DNA of 64,000 bases, from the NCBI GenBank assembly GCA_019614645.1, contig JABWDB010000066.1, positions 372,001-436,000 of the forward strand, given 5' to 3'. A model generated the notes under the pieces. The model ran no database searches and was not told the origin of the DNA. It worked only from the letters and a program-made list of their open reading frames with translations. The translations under genes and the position numbers were made by a program. Within the stretch, counting starts at the first letter, position 1; the number at the start of each line of letters is the position of its first letter. Below are positions 24,542 to 36,490 of this stretch, in pieces. Origin of the DNA: Stratiolaelaps scimitus. Lineage: Eukaryota; Arthropoda; Arachnida; Mesostigmata; Laelapidae.

Positions 24542-25174
24542 ATGGCAGTGCCAGCTACCAGGCCGTCTATCAGATTCCCCCGAATGTATCAATCGACAGA
24601 AACGGCTGGACGACGTCGGGCGAGGTGCGGGGCGGGGGGAGGGGGGGGGGGGGTCGGTCTATTGGGTACTTTCTGTCTGCTTGTTGGTGAATCCCGAGGG
24701 TGGATCGTCATGTTTCTCCTTTTTGGCAGAATCAACGTCATCATAATCAACAAATGTTACTCTAAGGAATACTGTTGCTTCTCGCTGGATGAAGGAACAT
24801 TTCGGAATAGCCATGGCCGGCAACCGCTGCTGTCTCGCACGGGTTGGCGCCTCATGGCGCCCACTTACTTATCCTACTCATACGGCGCTTTAGCTGCTAG
24901 ATCAGATGTACTGGAACTGTTGCTGTCATCGATGTGTCGCATCGCAGTAAAAAAAAAACAACAGCAACAAATAAATAGAAGCAGGAATAAGCCCAGTGCA
25001 GGACGTGAGCAGTACAGATGGCGCTCAGGCGTCAAGGAAACTTATCTACATCATGGCAGCGACCGTCGAACGGGCATCACAAAGGCAACGCAACTGGTCA
25101 TTGTTGGCAAAAAGCGCCGCCTCGTCGGTTCGTTGTCTTGTTTCGGCTGGAACCCCTTCAAGTTGAAGTGTTAA
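24542..25174 (+). CDS. unrecognised ORF, 210 codons, doubtful
   Basis: An ATG-started frame, long for this AT-rich background. It encodes a hydrophobic stretch (about residues 39-72) and a basic C-terminal half. I recognise no family. It reads straight through a run of 13 G (24641-24653), a length-unstable tract that would often break the frame, and through CAA repeats. No promoter, splice signals or poly(A) signal support it. I consider it more likely chance than gene. Confidence 0.12.
   Translation: MAVPATRPSIRFPRMYQSTETAGRRRARCGAGGGGGGVGLLGTFCLLVGESRGWIVMFLLFGRINVIIINKCYSKEYCCFSLDEGTFRNSHGRQPLLSRTGWRLMAPTYLSYSYGALAARSDVLELLLSSMCRIAVKKKQQQQINRSRNKPSAGREQYRWRSGVKETYLHHGSDRRTGITKATQLVIVGKKRRLVGSLSCFGWNPFKLKC
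24629..24653 (+). repeat. G-rich tract with quadruplex potential
   Basis: Four or more G runs are closely spaced and end in 13 consecutive G. Similar homopolymer runs occur at 36454-36468 (G15) and, as C, at 44689-44703 (C15). Confidence 0.8.
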
Positions 25175-26972
25175 CTTATAACTTGTTTTTCCCATAGCTG
25201 ACCCCCGGACTGTCCACCCAGTTACCTTCCGTGGCGGAAAGGCCTCGGTAGCAATAGCCTCAAGGACCTGACATGTTGGAAGCTATTTACAACTGCTGCT
25301 GCTGCTAAGACTGTTAGCACAATTACATGATACCGTTTTGCTGGTGGAGCACTCCTCTTTTTTTGTTCAACCTTTATATGCATATGCACTGTCGAAGCTT
25401 GCTTGATTCATTATTATTAATAATATAATTAGTTGAGAAGGCGTGGATAATATTGAAGAATCGAGTCCATGACACGGGATTGTTGGAGAGTCTCCGTGAG
25501 ATGTATAATATTAATTATTACTGGATCCGAGATTCCGAACGAGGTTCCGCAACCGGGAAGTGCTGGGCCAAAGCTCGCTGTCTCGGCCCCGGTTGGGCAA
25601 ACTTGAAGCGGTCAAGTTTTTTGTGCCTGCGAGTATCTCAATTCATTTAGTCACCAACACATGCTATACTATATGTAACGAATGCGAACTGAAACTATCG
25701 CAAAGTTCTCAAGTCTGAAAATTGAGAGGAGCTTATCTGATTCTTGTCCCCATAATTTGCTGTAAGTCATAAGTTGTGGTTCGACTTGTAACCAGGGTAT
25801 GCAGGCCAAAAGTTAAAGGACATGTAGCACAAAGGGGACACGATATATATATATATATGTGTGTGTGTGTATTTAAAGTGTCACATGCTTCACAAGTGCT
25901 TGCTGTTCTACTGTCCAATTTGTGACAATTTATCTATTTGTTCATTAGAATGAGTGCATACAATCTCCCGTATCAAATTGCCTGCACTGTTTCCGAATCA
26001 GTCAAAGGTGACCGCCGTAATGGATTCGTTTTCTAGACATTACTCGCCTATGCAGGTATACAACTTTCTATGGAAGGGAGGCGCCTTCTATTAATAAAAT
26101 ATTTTACCAGGAACCCGTTTACTTTCACTGTTGATATTCACAGCTCGCTTGGAGCTCACATCTTTCGATTCAGCTTAGTTCATGCTCACAACGCAAATGC
26201 ATAATTTCGATGCGGTGACATTGAATTATCTTGATATTCGAACGTAATCCCAGTTGAGCAACGATCATCGTTTACTGGTTGTTGTCTACGGAATCCGCGA
26301 GTCGCGTCCGTCGATGAAAGTACCTTCACAACCAATTGTAACATAGTATCGTGCTATATTACCAACAATTCTATACATATTCCGAGTATTGACCACCTCA
26401 TCATCATTACGACCGTCTTTGCATCGCTCTGAAGCAGAGAGAGCGAGAGATACAGAGCAAACGCTGTTAGTTCGATCTAAAACATTATCTCAAACTTCAT
26501 CTCCAGGGCATTCTAGACATAATATAATATAGGCCCATAGGCCGACTTCAAGCGTGGCCTAAATGGTTACATCTTTATGTGGTAGCATTTGTAGTATAAC
26601 TATTGTACAGTAGTCGTTATCGAAGCATCTCAGGAGTGACTCTCCCGGAACAACGGAGCTGCTATCCATTGCGCGACTAATTAGTCAGTGTCAAGTAATT
26701 ACGTTGGGACTTTGTTCACACCTCCAAGCTGACCAGGCCCTGCTGATCGTAAAACCGGCGTTGTTGAACAGACAGTTAAAACTTGCAGCCGCCTTGGCAG
26801 CTGTACGATCGCAATGCAGATATTGACGTCGTCGTTTCTGTTCTAACGAATCTGCTCCGACAACCAGCCAACAAACGGAGCAACTAGCCAAGCTGACCTC
26901 TATCGTTCTGAGTCGGAAATAGCAGTAACGCACTTTGCCCACTGAAAGAATCGATGAAGATGGACTACAAAG

Positions 26973-27130
<158 letters not shown>

Positions 27131-28005
27131 CATACATATGTATTGTAGATACACATTGTGCGTTGCTCGTTAGTGCAAATCAATGACACTGAGCGAGCGA
27201 GCGAGCGACGGCTGGCTGTTCTACAATCACCATCTGTGTTGGCGTCTTGCTCACAATAATGGTCATCATTACCGCCGTCGCCGCAGTTCGTACTGGCGTA
27301 GACGCCACTGCGGTCATTGCCGACTCAGGCACCATTTTGCGTTCGGTACGCGCCGAGCATTTGTTGAACTCCAGCTGCTGCTGCTAAAACCGCCGCTGCC
27401 GCCGCCACCACCGCGCCGTATCTTCCTTCCTTGCCCTCTGTCTCTCCCTCACTCTGCTCTATCTTTGCCACGTCCATTATCATGAATTCGTCCCTTTCAT
27501 GTATTGGCTATTGGTTATCAAGTAACAGATCGTCGCACAGGATCAGCATCCTCATCATCATGAACAGCAGCAGGAGCGGCAGCAAAAGCGCCTTGTGCTC
27601 GCCTTCGAACGCCTTGTTGCTGCTGCTGTTGCTGTTGCCGATGCCTGTGGTGGCGGCGGCGGCGGCGGCGGCGGTGGCAAACCACTGATTTCGCAAGCAC
27701 GAGACCCGTGAATAGGCCACGAAATAGTGAACAACGATCGAAACAACGAACCCAACGACACCAAAAGTCAAAGACAAGGAGTGGAAGATGCTCGTGGATA
27801 AGGGGAATGGGGGGGTGGGGGTGGGTACACATGTACGCCATCGGGAAACAACAACAACAACAACGTTCGGAGGGAAGGAGAGAGAGGGAGAGATATGAGG
27901 TTCACTTTGTTGGTATACGAACGACTACGGCTACAACGACTACAACGATTGCCACTACCGGTACCTCTATCGCCGTTATCCACCTGTGGAGTCATAGACT
28001 GAAAG

Positions 28006-28275
28006 ATGGATAATGAGGCCAGTGTTGCTGTTGCTGCTGCTGCCGCTGATGGCGTCGGTGATTCCCTGGGCGTGCGGCACACCAAAATTTCGCCGAGGAA
28101 ATCGCTGGTCAAACTGCGACGTCTGGCTATCCCCATTGGTCAATGGCGCAGCGGCGGCATCATCGGGCGTATAGGCGCTAGCGTTCGTCGTCCACTCGGC
28201 ATCAAACTAATCGAAGCGATGGATGAACGGGAGGCGAGGTTTCGACGCCGGATGCTCGTGTCCATATCCCGTTGA
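28006..28275 (+). CDS. unrecognised small ORF, 89 codons
   Basis: An ATG in a good context (AAAGATGG) opens an 89-codon frame. After a short alanine run from GCT repeats, the rest is basic and of mixed composition, without simple repeats (motifs such as SPRKSLVKLRRL and DEREARFRRRM). There is no signal peptide or membrane segment. I recognise no family, and no splice or poly(A) evidence was seen. It could be a small protein or an exon, or chance. Confidence 0.2.
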   Translation: MDNEASVAVAAAAADGVGDSLGVRHTKISPRKSLVKLRRLAIPIGQWRSGGIIGRIGASVRRPLGIKLIEAMDEREARFRRRMLVSISR

Positions 28276-28889
28276 ACAGAAAAGGCCTCCGAGGGCGAGG
28301 GTCAACAGAGAAGATAATGCCGACCGTACGGGGGGGGGCTGGCGGTCACTGCGTGTCAATCACTTTATTCCTATGTAATAATATATATAATCGGCTATGT
28401 GTCTACCTCGCTGAGTGTTCGTCTGTATGTTGTGAGTGCTTGTTGACTTGATACCTGCACCATGCCTTAGTGTTGTTCATTGCAACCGAACGTTTATGGG
28501 GGTCATCACTGGGCTAGTGCATATCGGTGTACGGGGCCAGGGGTCCGTCTGTTCGCGATGAACGAGGACAGACAGAGAGCGGCTACGCCAATAGCTGCTA
28601 GCTCACCAAATAGTAGTTGGACTAGTCATAATAGTAATACAATCTATGTCATAATAACGCGTCCGTATACGTCAAGCCACGTCTGACCATTGCTCCGTTT
28701 GGGTGAAAGCCAAATGCCCAACGAAAAGAGAAAACGAGGAGCTACCAAGTTACATTTAGGGGGGGGGTGGTGATCGGGTGCATCTGCTGTTTCTTCCTGA
28801 GTGGTGTCTGATCGTTGATGCCGTGATGGTCATGGTGTTGTTGTTGGTGGTGATGATGTTGGCCGCGACAGTGCATCAGGCGCGCACCG

Positions 28890-29500
28890 TAGCAGCGGCC
28901 GGTCGGCCGGCCGGCCGGCGGTTTCTAACTGGCTGACGTTGGTTGCATCTTGGCGGAGGCGAGGGCAGGAGGCTTTCAACGGGCCTTCGGACCGGCGGAT
29001 ATGGTCCGCGCACCGGGCGCTGGGCCGCGCCGGACGTACTGCCGTCTGGATGACGCCCTGGTCCGTTGCGTCTGTGGTGTCAGCCGCCGCCGCCGCCACG
29101 GCCGCCAAAGCCGCTGCTGTTCTTCGTACTGCTCTTTCCGTTGTTGTTGTTGTTGTTGTGGTGGTGGTGGTGCGCGGGGTATCGAGAGAGAAAGTTTGCT
29201 GCTACAACTACAAGCGGGGGACTACGACCAAGGGTCCGGCCAGCGGGCCGTGTCCGTTTGTTGCATTGCATTGCTGGATGAGAGGGAACTTTCCGCGCCG
29301 GTCCAGAGCAAGGGACGCGAAGGGAACTCCGGGTCTGTCGGACCCTGGCCCGGCTGCTGCTGCTGCTGCTGCTGGCGGTGCTTTCGTTTCGAAGCGACCG
29401 AAAGAGACGATCGCGACGGCAGCGTTTGCGGCGGCGGCGGCGGCGGGACAGCTCGCGGCCGCCGTTCTCGCGGCGACTGGTGTTGACTTCTCGCTGCGTA
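28890..29500. other. GC-rich stretch upstream of gene 3
   Basis: This stretch is clearly richer in G+C and CpG than the surroundings. It includes a CGGCCGG-type run (about 28897-28920), GCC/GCT/GCG triplet runs and a (GTT)n(GGT)n tract. Two overlapping + frames of 178-190 codons are open here, but they code for poly-Ala, poly-Val and poly-Cys in repeats and are probably a by-product of composition. It may be promoter-proximal regulatory DNA for gene 3. Confidence 0.4.
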
Positions 29501-29504
29501 GGGG

Positions 29505-29540
29505 TATTTAACGGAGACGACCACCGGTGACGGGTCAGTG
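29505..29540 (+). promoter_or_regulatory. core promoter of gene 3: TATTTAA box and TCAGTG initiator
   Basis: TATTTAA at 29505-29511 and the arthropod-type initiator TCAGTG at 29535-29540 have textbook spacing, with the TATA start 32 bases before the initiator A at 29537. This gives a 67-nt leader with no intron needed, ending in GCCACCATGA at the start codon. It is the clearest promoter in the window and serves as a reference for those of genes 1 and 2. Confidence 0.75.
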
Positions 29541-29603
29541 TGCAGTGTGTTGTGTGTGTACCTCGTCGAACGTCGGATACAGCGGATACACCGGATAGCC
29601 ACC

Positions 29604-30191
29604 ATGAGGGTCTTCGCCGGACTCTTGGCGCTCGTCGGCGCCACGGCCGTAGCGCACGCTGGAGGCCACGGCTGGGAGCCGCACGGCCACGTGCACGAGG
29701 TGGTCAAGTACGTGCACAAGATCGTGCCCGTGCCGAAACCCATCCCCGTGCCGAAACCCTATCCCGTGCATAAGTACATCCCCGTGCCGCACGTCATCCA
29801 CGTGCCAAAGCCGGTGCCGGTGCCCGTCAAGGTGCCCGTCATCAAGAAGATCCCTAAGATCGTGCACGTGCCGAAGATCGTGCCCGTGCCAAAGCCGGTC
29901 CCTGTCCCGCACCATGTGCCAGTCCCGGTGCCCGTGCCCGTATACAAACATGTCCCAGTGCCCGTCTACAAGCACGTCCCCGTCCCTATTGTGAAGCACG
30001 TACCCGTGCCTGTCAAGGTGCCCAAGTTCATTCCCGTGCCAGTGCACAAGATCATCAAGGTGCCTAAGCCAATCGCCGTGCCCGTAAAAGTGCCCGTCTT
30101 CAAGGAGGTCATCGTCAAGAAGCCCGTTGAGGTTGGAGTGCCTGTGTACATCAAGAAGAAGAAGATCGAACACCATCATCACGGATGGTAA
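29604..30191 (+). CDS. secreted Val-Pro-rich structural protein, paralog 3 (195 aa)
   Basis: The start is the ATG at 29604 in the strong context GCCACCATGA; it begins a signal peptide (residues 1-19, ending AVAHA). A frame that is open further upstream is ignored because it would bury this signal. The mature protein begins GGHGWEPHGH. The Val-Pro core covers residues 33-185, and the tail is KKIE followed by four His and Gly-Trp. The mature chain has no Cys and almost no acidic residues, so it is strongly basic. The core is an irregular repeat of VPVP with K, H or Y at spacer positions; valine or isoleucine at nearly every second position favours an extended chain. Core DNA from 29754 to 30158 is about 95% identical to gene 4. 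A secreted matrix, cuticle or adhesive role is inferred from composition alone. Confidence 0.93.
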   Translation: MRVFAGLLALVGATAVAHAGGHGWEPHGHVHEVVKYVHKIVPVPKPIPVPKPYPVHKYIPVPHVIHVPKPVPVPVKVPVIKKIPKIVHVPKIVPVPKPVPVPHHVPVPVPVPVYKHVPVPVYKHVPVPIVKHVPVPVKVPKFIPVPVHKIIKVPKPIAVPVKVPVFKEVIVKKPVEVGVPVYIKKKKIEHHHHGW

Positions 30192-30204
30192 AACGCCAAC
30201 GAAG

Positions 30205-30957
30205 AATAAACAGTAATGACGCGGATTATCCACCCCGTAGAATCTATATAAATATATATATATATATATATACATATACGTATATATATTTAGAGGCGTT
30301 TCGTCATGCCCAGTGCAACTTCGATCTGTAACGGGGGCACGAATTTCGCTCACGTAACCTCGCCCGCCAGGAGTTTACCTTCGAATCGAGTGGTCTGTTT
30401 GTGGAGTGCGCGATTTCGCTAACGGAATGAATTCGTTTTACATCAGGGCTGCCCTGACACGAAATTTGAAACAAGAAAAACCCCCGTCAACGACAACGAC
30501 CCAGCAAAGTTCTTCAAGATCATTGTGAACTTTGGGGAGATCCCCAACTAGAACCACATATACGTGAAGCTTACGGACGAAGAATACGAGAGAAAGAGAG
30601 AGAGAACGAGATGAAAATAACAACGATTAAAGTGAAACCAATAATAGGAACGGAGGTCAACACCTTATCGAGATGATTGATGGATAGATATGCTATCAAT
30701 CAATCAATCCATCCATCCATCGATCTACCATCGACAGAAGAAGAAGAAGCAATTAATGAAGAGAGACCGCTAGATAATGGAGATCCGAAACTGAACAAAA
30801 AAAACAGCAGTGGCCGTTTTTTTATTCATTACAACATTGATTCATATTACGGTTGCTGGATTCAACTGTATTAACGCCAACCAAATAGTCCAAATCATGT
30901 AAATACTGTTGTAACTGTACATAGTCTCATAGTGAGCGTAATGTATTTCGTAATAAA
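30205..30957 (+). promoter_or_regulatory. 3' UTR of gene 3: poly(A) signals and a Pumilio-type site
   Basis: There is an AATAAA at 30205-30210, only 14 nt past the stop, and another at 30952-30957. TGTAAATA at 30898-30905 matches the consensus PUF/Pumilio target UGUANAUA and precedes the second signal by about 50 nt. Use of the distal signal would give a 3' UTR of about 780 nt holding an (AT)n tract (30250-30290) and GA repeats. The sites are seen; their use is inference. Confidence 0.45.
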
Positions 30958-31067
30958 TGTCTGCATCGAAAAAACACACAAAATACTTGTGCTGACGTCT
31001 TTATTCCCCTCGCTTCACGTCATCGTGGGCCTGAGCAAATCGACTTGTCGTAATTAGCTGAGCAATA

Positions 31068-31553
31068 ATGTCTCTCAGGTCTCTCTATATTGCTGCTGTC
31101 GCCCTATTGACACAATACCGAGCTGAATCTGCGCTAGTGCTCATCCAGTCTATCGCGAATTCGATGCGTTGCCTTACGGTTCGAGAGAGTATTTACTATA
31201 ATATTATACAACGAACCGTTAGTCTGTTTGACTGTAGGGCTCAGAATATATTCCACATATTCCACCAGCTGGAATATATGGAAAGCCGTACATGGAAAGA
31301 CTGTCGTTTCCACCTCCAACGATCGAAAGAATCAATTGCCGAACAGCCAAAGCCGATGCTCAATAGCCAGAGTATTTCAGCAGTATTCGTCCATTTGACA
31401 ACTTTTCTCGGTGTTGTTGTTGTTGCTGTTGTTGCTGCTATTCTTCAAGTTTGTGACCAGTTCCTTGGGCGCGCTCCTCATAATTCATCCTTCACCGTAG
31501 CATTCACTCGCGGCAGGTTCAGCAGCAACAGCAACAGCAGCATTCGCAGTTAA
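31068..31553 (+). CDS. unrecognised ORF with N-terminal hydrophobic segment (161 codons)
   Basis: An ATG-started frame shortly after the gene 3 poly(A) signal. The first about 20 residues (MSLRSLYIAAVALLTQYRAE) could be a signal peptide. A second hydrophobic stretch near residues 102-128 is partly built from GTT/GCT repeats. The middle, about residues 25-100, has ordinary composition with several Cys. I recognise no family and see no promoter or poly(A) signal. It may be an orphan small secreted protein or a chance frame. Confidence 0.2.
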   Translation: MSLRSLYIAAVALLTQYRAESALVLIQSIANSMRCLTVRESIYYNIIQRTVSLFDCRAQNIFHIFHQLEYMESRTWKDCRFHLQRSKESIAEQPKPMLNSQSISAVFVHLTTFLGVVVVAVVAAILQVCDQFLGRAPHNSSFTVAFTRGRFSSNSNSSIRS

Positions 31554-31559
31554 TGTAGT

Positions 31560-32523
31560 GGTGGTAGTCACTGTAGTAGTTTTATAATACAATATATTAT
31601 TATTATAATTCATATTATTAGTATTCGTATTATAGTAGTAAGTACTGCGGTAAGTGCTGCCGCCGCCGCCCGCCCGTTCACCGTGCCCACAGAGTTAGGC
31701 TCACTCATTCACTAACTGCCACCATTCATTCATCCTCTCCGGTTTGTCCCCTTAAACATATTCTACCTAAAATCACGAAAGCAAAAATAACGACAACAAC
31801 TGATGCTGTTGTGTCTGACGTCGGAAGTTCTGCGGCAGAGGCCACTTCCCCTTTGTTTGAGTTAGCCGGTGCAGAACTGATAACAACAAAGCATAAATAA
31901 ACACATGCATTAGCATAAACAACAACAGCAGCAGCAGCAACAACAGCAACAACAACAACAACAACAACAACAACAGCAACAACAACAACACAGTAGCTGA
32001 AGCAGAAGCAGTACGGGGGCGTAACTGTCTTCAATATGGATTCTGCGATTGTAAAATTCGAAAGGAAGAGAAATGTGGAAAAAAAAACAACCCAGAAGAG
32101 GAATAACTAACCAAACAGGCAACATCTTAGCAGGAATACAACAACAGCAACGACCCCGACGACTGTAATACTAGAAATGAGGAAGTGTTCAATGTCGTCG
32201 TGGGAAAGACACTTCTGGTTGAGCTGTCACAACAAATGGGCGACAGGTACCCGATAAGAACATAAATAAAAAGGACGCGTTATACGTAACTGACACTCAC
32301 AACCTGTTTACGCAGGGGGGCATCACCGCTGCTGCTGCTGCAGTCGCCAAAACTGCAACTAGCCATCTGTGGCGGCCATCGATTACGAAATATCGCGAAT
32401 CGCCAACCTACCACCAATTGGTACTAATGCTAGCACACGGCTGGCGATTTTTAAACAGTTCTCGATCAACGTAGAACACAAACACTTAAAGTAGGAACAA
32501 AAATGTGGCCCTTCCAGTGAATC

Positions 32524-32554
<31 letters not shown>

Positions 32555-35500
32555 GTAACCTATGATATCGCGTTTTGTGCGGATGAAACGCGCTCAAGCG
32601 AACGCGGCAGCTAGTGTCGGTCCATTTGCTCGCTGTATAGGTTGGCTCTACTTATTAAAGATCCGCTTGTCCCCCACAACCAACCATCGGAGGAACGAAC
32701 GGTTACGATTCTCGCAAAAGTTACAGTTACGATAGCCAATCCGATCGTCTCCTCCGGGACCGTCTGAGCTGTCCAACGCTGGTCGGGGCTACAAAAATAT
32801 CATGAGTTTGGGTGTCAGGTGCATTTTTTGATTTTTTCTTCATGTGCCGTTCCCTTGAAAATCGTAGGTACCCAGTGCCGGTGATGGGTGGCCGTTCAAT
32901 TCCGATAGCTACAACATAACGTTAGCACTCTTATACAACCTGTGGCGACTACTGTCACTGCTACGGATGCAGCTGCTACCACTACTACTACAACAATACA
33001 TTCGATTCTACTGTTCATTCACATGTTCATCCATGGAGAGAGAGAGAACATATTGTTGGACATTCCGCTCGAATATGAAATCGCCAGCCAAACAATCCCC
33101 CCTTGCTGACCCCCGAGCCCCCGAACAGGCGCCATTTATTCATTCACGTAGGACGGGGGTGGTCGCTTGCCTCCGGCTGCCGTTCACGCAACGACGATGC
33201 AGAGGAGCCGACTGACCTCACCGAGTGACTGCGCGAGTTAGCCACATAGACAACGGCGTGAAATCGTATTTGATTGTACGTATTTATTAGCAATCGTTAT
33301 AGCAGTATGTAGTGAAAGAACAAATAATAGGCTAATAGGCGTGACGTTTTGGGTGTGATTTTTATGGGCGCCACGAAGTGCAATGCCACGGCGTGTAGCC
33401 GCTGGATTTCGATCTCCTGAAATAATCGCGGTTTGCAGGGATATGGAACAGTTACATTGCCCTGGTCTTTGGTCGCATGGTGAGCCTGTAGGTCGGTTGG
33501 AGAGCTAGGTCCGGATAGGTCTAGCATGACCTACTGAGTCTTCGGATACGGCCAAAATAGAAACAAAGGCGATAAATGATTTCCGCTTCTGGCCAACACT
33601 AAATTGCTCCTTCGCCGTGAGCACCCTCTCTCAGAACAGATCGTTCAAGAAAACCAATAACAAAATTTATTGCATCTAAATCTAACTGACCGTTGAGAAG
33701 TATGCACATTCCCCCTTATTCAAGTTTTCCAATACACAGTATTCCCATTGAAAACAAAAGTGGGAACCGAAGCCTGCCTGATTCAACGAAGATCAGTGGT
33801 CTTGAAGTAATAGCAGCTGAGGGGAGTCAACGATGGAAACATGGTAGTTCAGTTCGTAATAACACTACGCCTGAATGAACGGAACATCGAATACACTTTG
33901 CACACACACACATCCACACAATGTATGATCATCATCATTTGGTTTAGACCATGCAACCGGACCCTTAGACGATCATTATGGACGAGGTGGGGCCGTACAG
34001 TGTCACCGTGCTGGGGCTGTTCTAGTTGTAGCGTAACTCTAGTGAACATGGTTGTGGCTACTAGATGACGAAAATCACGATCCGATTGCTCTGTGAATTA
34101 TATAATAACGCAGGACGCGTTTGGTGGCTGTCCACGATTTTTGGAGGGACGAAATCGCCGTAGTGGAGATCGCTGAGTGAGATGATTGTGAATAAATCGA
34201 ACGACGCTTTCGATTGCTTGGTGTTAGAACAGGTGTTCAGGCGACAAGACAAGGAAAATCACAAGAATCTAATGGAAATATTAATCAGGAGAAAGCTTAG
34301 TTAGAGGTCGGGTCACGTTTTTATCTGGCGAATTCGAATTATTTAGCGCTTTTGGTCGAATCGAAGACCGGCCAATTGGCAATAAATTTCAAACGTTAGC
34401 TACGGCTAACTCGTATTTACTCTTGTGCTATCGAAAACGATACCAACATCGCGAACAAAGTGAACCTCAGAAGAATCTCCCAGGTAACCGAGCGATTATA
34501 AGCGTCGGGTAGCATGCTGCATAACAGTAATCATAATACCTTTCAAAAGAAACAAAAACTATCGTGAACAGATATTTATATCGCTTACACATACATGTAT
34601 TCTGTATTGGTCTGTATATTATTCATTCATGAACGCTTAATAATTAATAATATTAAACTATTATGCTGCACAATAATTATATGCGCCACAATAACAAAGC
34701 TGTTCACCTGTCAGCGGTGTCACATAGTTCTGAAGAAATGCTGACTTAAGATGTTAATCTAGAGTGAATTATGCAGATGAATCAATCAATGCAACCATTT
34801 CGTCTATCCACATCTCTAGGTATAAGGTATAGTGTCAATAAAAATAAAAGCTGATTCAAGCATCAACACACGGGACACAGATGTAGTTATTTATTGACAC
34901 CAAATCGCGCATAGCGATACAACGTATGTACAAAATAGCCTTGGTTAGGCTCGGAATTACCCAGTGTCCAATATATGATACTTCACTTCATTTTTACATA
35001 TCCATATTATTGTACAATGACACAACCAATACTGGGGCGAGGAGGGAGGCGGCTTTGCATGTACAATCTGTGCTAACCTTCAATTATCGCACGATCAAGC
35101 AAGAGAAGAGTTTTTTTTAAGAGGTTGAGGGATAAAATCTTTAACAAGACACCACAGCTTCACATCTTAGGTATGAATCGCTGTCATAGTGCCTGATTTT
35201 TACCCGGCTAGAAATCCTCGAAACCTATAACTTGCGTCAGGTACCTGGGACTGTTTTTATAATACTTCGGGCACAAGACTTGCAGGCACCGGCTAGTATC
35301 CATCTAGGGAACAGTTGGCCGCCCGAAAACTCCCCAATTGTAACAGTTAAAATACAACACCGGGTGTAATTCACCATCATGGACAATCACTTTAATTTCC
35401 AGAGTGTCGGTTCCTGATGGAAAAAAACAGGAGATGACAGCAAGCTATCTAAAATGTCTCACCCAAATCCACAACAGTCCAACGATTTTTCTGTTATGCT

Positions 35501-35940
35501 CGAATTGTTTGCATTGTTGCTCGTACTGCGGTTTCTGCTGCTGTATATGTTGTTGCTGTCCCGTTTTCTTGTCGCTTGTTTACTGATTATTGTTTGCTTA
35601 CTGATGATCTGATAGGCTGTTCGTCGAGGGCGAGTTGCCTCGGCCAATTCCTTGCTTGTTAGGTTGTGGTTAATTGTTGTGGGACTGTTGACGGCCATTG
35701 AATTGCCGCGGTTGGCCTTGCCTGCCTCGTTTCTACTGTGTTTGCAACACAAAGCAAATGCCAATGAATTTCGAGCTGATTTGCTCAACCGTTTCAATTT
35801 GTTTTGTCAGCTCAGTGGTTACTGTTGACAGGTTCTATTATCACTATTATAGCGTCAGTAATATGTAATATTTGTACAGCTATTGCTATTATTATTATTA
35901 TTATTATCGTAGATATTTTCTCTCTGTATATCATTCTCTC
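31560..35940. other. intergenic region after gene 3, no gene recognised
   Basis: It contains a (CAA/CAG)n run at about 31917-31990 (poly-Leu and poly-Cys artefacts on the minus strand), (AT)n at 32523-32548 and several short frames of ordinary composition. None could be tied to a family. Confidence 0.55.
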
Positions 35941-36048
35941 TCTCTCTCTCGCTCATTATTAATGTTGTTGTTGCAGTTACCGTCGAGATATCTGGACGAA
36001 ATCGCGAAAGGCGACAGTTTCATCGATCAAGAGGAGAACAAGTCTTGA
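35930..36048 (+). other. possible terminal coding exon with strong splice acceptor
   Basis: A long pyrimidine tract of CT repeats, a TTAAT branch-like sequence (about 35958) and GTTGTTGTTGCAG end at 35976. The sequence after the AG is open for 23 codons (LPSRYLDEIAKGD...EENKS) and stops at TGA 36046-36048. Its composition is charged and non-repetitive, like a protein C-terminus. No upstream partner exon could be identified, so a chance match remains possible. Confidence 0.25.
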
Positions 36049-36051
36049 TTT

Positions 36052-36490
36052 GTGTGCAATATTTCATCCACACAGCGCCACCGTCACCCTCTGAGGCGGC
36101 ATCGGTGTCACACGCGTTCAATACTGCATTGGCTCATGGGGCCGCCGTCGGGGACTCTCAGACCGCCGAATGGCAGGAAAAAATCGCCTATAAAGCGACC
36201 CGACAGGATGGTCACGTTCAATCGGAAAAGAATTGGAAGAAGACTTCCGTTCGAAGACTCAAAGAAGAATCACCAAGGCGATACAGGATACTGTTTTGGC
36301 AGACGGGACCGGGTGGGCGCTAATCGAAGGTCCAACCAAAGCGTCGGTCCTACCGTTAAGGCCAATTGAAGATGTGAGGCCGCTCAATGGAATCGTTCGC
36401 ACATACGAACAGACAGCGCAGCTATGCTCTTCGGAGGGTGAAGATTTTGAAACGGGGGGGGGGGGGGGCGGCCAAGCAATCCTGTGGTAG
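36052..36490 (+). other. stretch open in all three + frames, coding status unclear
   Basis: Three overlapping + frames of 85-105 codons (roughly 36045-36323, 36052-36369 and 36233-36490) are all non-repetitive and highly charged. At most one can be real. The region is more GC-rich than its surroundings and ends in a G15 run (36454-36468). It could be a coding remnant or an exon, but no family is recognised. Confidence 0.2.

Noticed and set aside
28939..29511. Two overlapping + frames of 190 and 178 codons before gene 3
   Set aside because: Driven by GC-rich triplet repeats (poly-Ala, poly-Val, poly-Cys). The gene 3 promoter lies at their end and explains the region better.
29538..29603. Upstream extension of the gene 3 reading frame by 22 codons
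   Set aside because: It begins at the predicted transcription start and would bury the signal peptide; the ATG at 29604 has a consensus start context.
31726..32125. Minus-strand frames rich in Leu, Val or Cys
   Set aside because: Translation of the (CAA/CAG)n repeat in three frames; no real membrane protein is implied.
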